DNA of 9,125 nucleotides from Verrucomicrobiota bacterium. Its GTDB lineage: Bacteria; Verrucomicrobiota; Kiritimatiellia; B70-G9. The stretch spans positions 1-9,125 of the forward strand of contig QNAJ01000045.1 in NCBI GenBank assembly GCA_003641465.1, written 5' to 3'. Positions 5,107 to 9,125 of this stretch are shown here, in pieces. Made by a program: the position numbers and the translations under genes. The notes below the pieces were generated by a model, which was not told the DNA's origin, made no database searches, and saw only the letters and a program-made list of their open reading frames with translations. The number at the start of each line of letters is the position of its first letter. Position 1 is the first letter of the stretch.

Positions 5107-5963
5107 AGACCACGCTGGAGTGCGTACCCTGTTTCGTGCGGCAGGCGGCGGAGGCCGTGGACCTGGTGGTGAAGGACCGGCAGCGGCGCGAGACCCTGCT
5201 GAGGATCCTGCTGCGGGCGATCGCCGAAGCGGATTGGAGCGGGACCCCTCCGGTGGTGGGCCAGCAGATCCACCGCGTCATCCGGCGGGAGTTATCCTCG
5301 CCGGATCCGTACCGGGAACTGAAAGAGCGGATGAACCGGGTGGCGGCGGAGCTGCTGCCGCGGTTGCGGGAGGCGGTCCGGGAGAGGGGGAACGTGGAGG
5401 AAGCGGTGATCAGGGTGGTGGCGGCGGGCAACCTGCTGGACGCCGGAGCGAAGAGCGGCATCGGACCGGAGGAGTTCGCCGCGGTGCTTGACCGGCTGTG
5501 GAACATGCCGTTGAAGGGTGACCCGGCGAGGTTTTTCGGCCGGGCCCGCGAGGCGGAAAGGATCCTCTACCTGGCGGACAATGCGGGTGAGATCGTGCTC
5601 GACCGGCTGCTGATCGAGCGGCTTCCGCGGGGAAGGGTGACGCTCGCTGTGCGGGGAGCTCCTACACTGAATGACGCTACGCTTGAAGATGCCCGCCGGG
5701 CGGGTCTGACCGAACTGGTCCGGGTTATCTCCAACGGATCGGATGCGCCGGGCACGATCCTTTCGGACTGTTCGCCGGAATTCCGCGAGGAGTTCGACCG
5801 CGCAGACCTGATCATTTCGAAAGGGCAGGGCAATTTCGAGACGCTGTCAGAGGAAGACGGGAGGATATTCTTTCTTTTCACGGTGAAGTGCGAAGTGGTG
5901 GGGCGCAAGATCGGGTCCGATCCGGGCACTCTTGTCTGCCTGGGCTCGGACGAAATGAAATGA
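5103..5963 (+). CDS. DUF89 / ARMT1-like metal-dependent phosphatase
   Basis: This is a 286-residue protein of the DUF89 family (PF01937), metal-dependent phosphatases that include AF1104-type archaeal proteins and eukaryotic damage-control phosphatases. Visible landmarks are the N-terminal CVPC at 7-10, AAGNLLDAG at 107-115, and the metal/phosphate site LADNAGEIVLD at 157-167 with D159 and N160. RGAPTLNDAT is at 184-193, DLIISKGQGNFETL at 235-248, and KCEVVG at 262-267 near the end. Length and domain order match the prokaryotic stand-alone type, which carries the N-terminal cysteine motif. It overlaps the ATPase gene by 4 bases. Family members hydrolyse phosphorylated metabolites, often damaged or side products. 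The physiological substrate here is unknown; removal of a phosphorylated intermediate of cofactor assembly is only a guess. Confidence 0.87.
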   Translation: MKTTLECVPCFVRQAAEAVDLVVKDRQRRETLLRILLRAIAEADWSGTPPVVGQQIHRVIRRELSSPDPYRELKERMNRVAAELLPRLREAVRERGNVEEAVIRVVAAGNLLDAGAKSGIGPEEFAAVLDRLWNMPLKGDPARFFGRAREAERILYLADNAGEIVLDRLLIERLPRGRVTLAVRGAPTLNDATLEDARRAGLTELVRVISNGSDAPGTILSDCSPEFREEFDRADLIISKGQGNFETLSEEDGRIFFLFTVKCEVVGRKIGSDPGTLVCLGSDEMK

Positions 5964-5975
5964 TGGGAGGAATCC

Positions 5976-6347
5976 ATGCAGACGGCTGAGAAGCAGGGAA
6001 GCGGTGAGCTGAAGATCGCGATTCCATCGGCTGGAGGCAGGGTATCCGCGCACTTCGGCAGGGCGGAGCGTTTCGTGCTGCTGGATGTGGATCCGGAGGG
6101 GAGGCGGATCGTGAGGATGGAAGAGAAGGTTCCTCCGGAACATGAGCCTGGGGTGCTGCCGCGGTGGCTGGAGGAGATGGGGGTGAAGGTGGTCATTACG
6201 GGGGGTATCGGGATGATGGCGAGAAGGTTGCTGGAGGAAGCGGGAATCCGCGTAGTAGCCGGGGTGCCGGAAGAGGAACCGGAAAAGCTGGCGATGGAAT
6301 ACCTGGCGGGGAAGCTCCGGGATGCGGAAGGCGGATGCGGTCACTGA
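5976..6347 (+). CDS. NifX/ORP-type protein with HEPGVLPRWL and CGH motifs (copy 2)
   Basis: This is a 123-residue protein of the same PF02579 fold as copy 1 but a different branch. Landmarks are ELKIAIPSAGGRVSAHFGRAERFVLLD at 11-37, the subfamily motif PPEHEPGVLPRWLEEMGV at 53-70, VVITGGIGMMARRLLEEAGIRVV at 72-94, and the C-terminal GGCGH at 119-123. H56, C121 and H123 are good metal-ligand candidates absent from copy 1, and copy 1's Cys71 is replaced by a glycine-rich GGIG here. The two copies therefore probably bind different clusters or act at different steps. GGGAGG at 5965-5970, 5 bases before the ATG, supports the start. The gene is 12 bases after the DUF89 gene and stays in the same frame as the next gene, separated by one stop codon. 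Confidence 0.88.
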   Translation: MQTAEKQGSGELKIAIPSAGGRVSAHFGRAERFVLLDVDPEGRRIVRMEEKVPPEHEPGVLPRWLEEMGVKVVITGGIGMMARRLLEEAGIRVVAGVPEEEPEKLAMEYLAGKLRDAEGGCGH

Positions 6348-6365
6348 GAGGGACGGGCCGGGCTG

Positions 6366-7220
6366 GTGACCAATCACGCGGAGGGGCATATCCGGCTGAC
6401 GATCCTGGTGGATAACCAGGCGGCTGCCGGCCTGGCGGCCGAGCACGGGTTCAGTGTGTGGATCGAAACGCCCGCCGGTGCAGTGCTGTTCGACACCGGC
6501 CAGGGACAGGCTCTTGGAGAGAACTTCCGGCGGCTGGGCATTCCCCTGGAGCGGGCGGCGGCCATCGTTCTGAGCCACGGACACTACGACCACACAGGCG
6601 GGTTGCCGTTGGCCGTGCGGATCGCGCCGCAGGCGAAGATCTTCGCCCACCCGCAGGCGGCAGTGGAGCGGTGGAGCGTGCGGGAGACCGCGCGAGACAT
6701 TTCGGCGCAGGATGCGGCGGGGCTGCTGAAGGAAAGCGGCGGCAGGGTGATCCTGACCGAGTCGGCAACGGAGGTACTGCCGGGGGTTCACGTGACCGGG
6801 GAGATTCCCCGCCGGACGGACTTCGAAGACGTAGGCGGACCCTATTTCCTGGACCGGCAGGGCAGGCGGCCGGACCTTATCCCGGACGATCAGGCGCTCT
6901 GGCTGGAGGCGGAAGGCGGGCTGGTGGTGGTGTTGGGGTGTGCTCATGCGGGAGTGGTGAACACGCTGGAGTACATCCGGGAACTGAATCCGCCGGAGCG
7001 GATCCGGGCAGTGGTGGGGGGCATGCATCTGGCGGCGGCATCGGCGGAGAGACTGAGGGCCACCGGCCGCTATCTTCGGGAGTCGGAGATCGAACTGGTG
7101 GTTCCGTGTCATTGCACCGGCGATAAAGCGGTAGCCGCGTTGCGGGCGATGCTGGGGGACAGGGTGCGTCCCTGTCATGCCGGGGCGACATACGTTTTTG
7201 CGGCGCGAGAGGAAGGATGA
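6366..7220 (+). CDS. MBL-fold metallohydrolase, COG1237 type
   Basis: This is a 284-residue metallo-beta-lactamase-fold protein. The dinuclear metal motif SHGHYDHTGGL is at 70-80 (H71, H73, D75, H76). LFDTGQG is at 41-47. Further ligand candidates are H194 in GCAHAGVVNTL (191-201), H221 in GGMHL (218-222), and H249 in PCHCTGD (247-253). GCAHAGVVNT and the C-terminal CHCTG pattern mark the COG1237 branch, which includes archaeal proteins linked to methanopterin synthesis (dihydropterin ribofuranosyl-aminobenzene phosphate chemistry). In bacteria the branch is widespread and its substrate is unclear. The start is GTG 6366, the only reasonable start after the upstream in-frame stop at 6345-6347. 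Its ribosome site is weak (GAGAGGG around 6346-6352), so translational coupling to the NifX gene is likely. It overlaps the next gene by 4 bases. Confidence 0.85.
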   Translation: MTNHAEGHIRLTILVDNQAAAGLAAEHGFSVWIETPAGAVLFDTGQGQALGENFRRLGIPLERAAAIVLSHGHYDHTGGLPLAVRIAPQAKIFAHPQAAVERWSVRETARDISAQDAAGLLKESGGRVILTESATEVLPGVHVTGEIPRRTDFEDVGGPYFLDRQGRRPDLIPDDQALWLEAEGGLVVVLGCAHAGVVNTLEYIRELNPPERIRAVVGGMHLAAASAERLRATGRYLRESEIELVVPCHCTGDKAVAALRAMLGDRVRPCHAGATYVFAAREEG

Positions 7221-7912
7221 AGCACAGGGCGCAGTTGATGGAAAACATGGCCCGGAGGCGGCAGCGGGAGGAGGTGTACCGCCGGTACGGGTATGACGTC
7301 GAGCGGGCGCTGGATTTCGTGATGTCGGCGGCGGAGCCGCTGATGGGTCGGGTGCTGGAGGTGGGCACGGGGAAGGGACGGCTGCTTTCGCGTCTGGCAC
7401 AGCAGGCGGAGGAGGTGGTGACGGTGGACATAGATGCGGGGGAACAGCGGATGGCGCGGCTGGCCCTGGAACTGGAGGGGACCGCGCACCGGGTGAGGTT
7501 CGTCACTGCGGATGCCGCACATCTGCCTTTCGGCGAGGCGGAATTCGATGTCGTGGTAAGCATGAACACGTTGCATCACCTGGCGGACTGGAGGGCGGTA
7601 CTGAGGGAGATGATCCGGGTATCGGCTCCCGGCGGACGGATCGTCCTGGCGGACTTCGATGAGGAGGGATTCCGGATTTTCGATCGGATTCACCGCGACG
7701 AGGGCAGGGTACATGGGCGGGTGTTTTACGATCCGGAGGAAGTCGCCCGGTTTCTGGCGCAGGAGGGCGGCATGCAGGTCGGACGGCGGCAGGGCCCGGC
7801 GCAGTGGGTGATGGTGGGATGGAAGGCCTCCCCGGCGGTGGTCCCGCCCTCCGGCCGAGGCTGGCAGCGGTCGGTGTCCCGGGGCCTATTCCATGGCTCC
7901 CAGGATGAGTGA
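7217..7912 (+). CDS. Class I SAM-dependent methyltransferase (type 11-like), copy 2
   Basis: This is a 231-residue methyltransferase. The SAM loop is VLEVGTGKGRLLSRL at 46-60, the ribose-binding acidic residue is D71 in VTVDIDAG, and ADAAHLPFGEAEFDVVVSMNTLHHL spans 98-122, with APGGRIVLADF at 137-147. The N-terminal 40 residues are Arg-rich (ARRRQREEVYRRYG) and probably form a cap helix. The last 25 or so residues (about 206-231, Pro/Ser/Arg-rich) look like a read-through extension beyond the domain and run into the end of the convergent carbamoyltransferase gene by 27 bases. It is distinct in sequence from copy 1, so it is not a recent duplicate. The start is coupled to the MBL gene by an ATGA overlap. 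It is probably the last gene of the operon. The substrate is unknown. Confidence 0.85.
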   Translation: MKHRAQLMENMARRRQREEVYRRYGYDVERALDFVMSAAEPLMGRVLEVGTGKGRLLSRLAQQAEEVVTVDIDAGEQRMARLALELEGTAHRVRFVTADAAHLPFGEAEFDVVVSMNTLHHLADWRAVLREMIRVSAPGGRIVLADFDEEGFRIFDRIHRDEGRVHGRVFYDPEEVARFLAQEGGMQVGRRQGPAQWVMVGWKASPAVVPPSGRGWQRSVSRGLFHGSQDE

Positions 7913-8839
7913 GAGCAGCGCCATGCGTAACACCACCCCGTTGAACGCCTCGATCCAATAGCGGGCGTGCCGGGTGCTGTCCACATCGGTGAGCAGCTCG
8001 TCCATGCGCGGCAGGGAATGGAGTACAATCGCGTGCCGCTGGGCCTTTTCCTTGAGCAGCTTCCGGGTGACCTGGTACTGGGGCGGCGTGCGGCCGCGAT
8101 CCTCGCGGGCTTCCTCGCGCGCCTTGGTATAGTCGGCCTGCACCACCGGTTCCATGTAGATGACGTCCGCCTCGGAGATCACGTCGGCCACGTTATCGGC
8201 TTCGCGGAAGGGCAGTCCCAGTTCCCGGAGTTCGGCCTTGAATTCGGGCGTAAGGGCCATCTGCGGCGGTGCCACGTAGGTGGCTTCGATATCGAACTGG
8301 GTCATGGCGTAGCTGATCGAATGCATGGTGCGCATGCGCATGTCGCCGACGAGCAGAAAATGGAGCCCGTCCAGGGTGCCCAGCTCGTTGCGGATGGTGT
8401 AGAGATCCGTCAGGACCTGGGTGGGATGTTCGCCCCATCCGTCCCCGCAGTTTATCACCGGCACTGAGGCCCACTTCGCGGCCTCGGCCGGTGCCCCCTG
8501 CTGGAAATGGCGCATGGCGATCACGTCGCCGTAGTATTCCAGCATGTGAACCGTATCTTTGATGGACTCCTGATAGAAGTCGCCTGCCCGGGTCATCTTG
8601 GCATCGGCGAATCCGACCACGTGCCCGCCCAGTCGATGCATGGCAGCTTCAGTAGAAAGCCGGGTGCGGGTGCTGGGCTGATAAAAGGCCACCACCAGGA
8701 TTTTTTCCTTCAGCATATCGCTGTTACGGCGGCGTTTGGCGATGGGCGCCAGCTCGTCGCACACTTCAAAGACGTGGTCATATTCCATCCGTTCCCAATC
8801 CTTGAGACCCAGGATATCGCGTCCCAGAAAACTCCTCAT
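7886..8839 (-). CDS. pyrB: Aspartate carbamoyltransferase-like protein (divergent PyrB)
   Basis: This is a 317-residue protein with the two-domain carbamoyltransferase plan. Carbamoyl-phosphate residues are in place: QPSTRTR at 54-60, R110-H111 in MRH, HPTQVLTDLYTI at 138-149, an Arg-Thr-x-His-Ser at 170-174, and HSLPRMDEL at 274-282 (usually HPLPR in aspartate enzymes). HPTQ and LPRxDE favour aspartate over ornithine. Differences are real, though. The loop after the first domain (KMTRAGDFYQESIKDT, 81-96) is longer than the usual KGExxxDT. Where aspartate enzymes carry a substrate-binding R-x-Q before the second loop, this one reads MEPVVQADY (229-237), and the end reads EAFNGVVLRMALL. Catalysis of carbamoyl-aspartate formation for pyrimidine synthesis is likely but not certain. 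The start at 8839 has AGGAGG 5 bases upstream; an upstream ATG at 8887 lacks one. No other pyrimidine gene is present here. Confidence 0.8.
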   Translation of the reverse strand: MRSFLGRDILGLKDWERMEYDHVFEVCDELAPIAKRRRNSDMLKEKILVVAFYQPSTRTRLSTEAAMHRLGGHVVGFADAKMTRAGDFYQESIKDTVHMLEYYGDVIAMRHFQQGAPAEAAKWASVPVINCGDGWGEHPTQVLTDLYTIRNELGTLDGLHFLLVGDMRMRTMHSISYAMTQFDIEATYVAPPQMALTPEFKAELRELGLPFREADNVADVISEADVIYMEPVVQADYTKAREEAREDRGRTPPQYQVTRKLLKEKAQRHAIVLHSLPRMDELLTDVDSTRHARYWIEAFNGVVLRMALLSLILGAME

Positions 8840-8844
8840 GGCGT

Positions 8845-8850
8845 CCTCCT
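8845..8850 (-). promoter_or_regulatory. Ribosome binding site fixing the carbamoyltransferase start
   Basis: On the minus strand AGGAGG occupies 8850-8845, 5 bases before the ATG at 8839-8837. It decides between this start and an in-frame ATG 16 codons upstream, which has no comparable site and would add a residue stretch not conserved in the family. Confidence 0.7.
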
Positions 8851-8890
8851 TTCCTCCATCGCCGCGGGATGGCCCATACATTCTCATCCC

Positions 8891-8919
8891 ATAGCAGAAT
8901 CACCGGCCACTTTCACCAA
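8891..8919 (-). promoter_or_regulatory. Possible weak promoter of the carbamoyltransferase gene
   Basis: Read on the minus strand, TTGGTG (8919-8914) and TGCTAT (8896-8891) are separated by 17 bases. Each matches the sigma-70 consensus at three of six bases, so this is only a spacing-supported guess. A start near 8884 would give a leader of about 45 bases, too short for a classical pyrimidine attenuator. Confidence 0.25.
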
Positions 8920-9125
8920 AAATCTGATCCGTGGAACAGATCAATCCGACGCCGGCCCGCGCTTTCCGGATCGACTTCTGTTCGGTCAGGAAGGGGACGA
9001 CATTGGAACTTCGAGGGACGTCAGGAGAAGGAAGGGCCGGGTTGACTGGCGGGGAGATGCTGGTTGGTGCCTCCGTGGACTTTCCTGCGGCCCTTCAGGC
9101 GGGAAAGGATTCGAGATGCCGTGTG

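Larger units (their letters stand above)
8840..9125. other. Upstream region of the carbamoyltransferase gene, no supported gene
   Basis: This holds the ribosome site and possible promoter of the minus-strand gene. It also holds an imperfect inverted repeat, ATCTG (8922-8926) with CAGAT (8937-8941), overlapping a second pairing TGATC with GATCA; either could be an operator. From 8950 to the window edge I see no family I recognise. A short frame from TTG 9042 stays open to the edge, but it has no ribosome site at a normal distance. Confidence 0.5.

Noticed and set aside
5847..7400. Long minus-strand open frame (about 517 codons)
   Set aside because: It lies opposite three well-supported plus-strand genes. 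Its translation is Pro/Arg/His-rich with no family motifs, as expected for the reverse strand of GC-rich coding DNA.
7846..7860. CCTC-cggcc-GAGG hairpin as terminator for the converging genes
   Set aside because: The stem is only four pairs, it lies inside the methyltransferase frame, and no T-run follows on either strand.
1312..7912. Nitrogenase (nif) gene cluster
   Set aside because: NifX-fold proteins are present, but no nifH, nifDK, nifEN or nifB is in the window. The MinD/ferredoxin ATPases point to an ORP-like locus instead.
9042..9125. Frame open from TTG to the window edge, possible start of a gene
   Set aside because: Only 28 codons are visible, there is no ribosome site at a normal distance, and no recognisable motif.

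Overview
The window is high-GC (judged by eye at about two thirds G+C across the genes) and bacterial. It has strong AGGAGG-type ribosome sites, tightly packed genes with ATGA start/stop overlaps, and an intrinsic terminator. It shows no phage, plasmid, CRISPR, tRNA or rRNA signal. The gene content (tandem MinD-type ATPases with inserted 2x[4Fe-4S] ferredoxin modules, NifX-type proteins, DUF134 and DUF5320 proteins) is typical of strict anaerobes such as sulfate reducers, syntrophs and thermophilic clostridia. The lineage cannot be fixed from sequence alone.

Layout. (1) 1-391 is a less GC-rich non-coding stretch. It holds short hairpins, a direct repeat, a MITE-like interrupted inverted repeat (129-299), and a promoter whose -10 lies under a near-perfect 16-bp palindrome (343-358). 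(2) 392-1217 is a two-gene unit: a DUF134 helix-turn-helix protein with an unusual Pro-rich and RGG-type tail, then a DUF5320 protein with 21-bp tandem repeats. A perfect 12-bp-stem rho-independent terminator (1223-1261) closes it. (3) 1312-7912 is nine same-strand genes, mostly a few bases apart or overlapping: a small Cys-rich zinc-ribbon-like protein; one polypeptide that fuses two complete MinD/ferredoxin ATPases; a NifX-like protein; a SAM methyltransferase; a compact ABC/AAA-type ATPase; a DUF89 (ARMT1-like) phosphatase; a second NifX-like protein; a metallo-beta-lactamase-fold protein of the COG1237 type; and a second SAM methyltransferase. (4) 7886-8839 on the minus strand is a divergent aspartate carbamoyltransferase-like gene, convergent with and overlapping the end of the operon. 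(5) 8840-9125 is its upstream region, with no gene I can support.

Working together. In Desulfovibrio, paired MinD/ferredoxin ATPases and a NifX-fold protein belong to the ORP (orange protein) system, in which the NifX-fold protein carries a Mo-Cu-S cluster. The 1312-7912 operon looks like a related metallocluster assembly or carrier locus. ATP-driven Fe-S carrier modules (fused here) would act with two NifX-type cluster-binding proteins, plus accessory enzymes (phosphatase, MBL protein, two methyltransferases, ATPase) whose roles are unknown. The DUF134 protein is a plausible regulator acting at the palindrome before its own gene. The functional linkage is inferred from gene order and family knowledge; nothing in the sequence proves the substrate or the metal.
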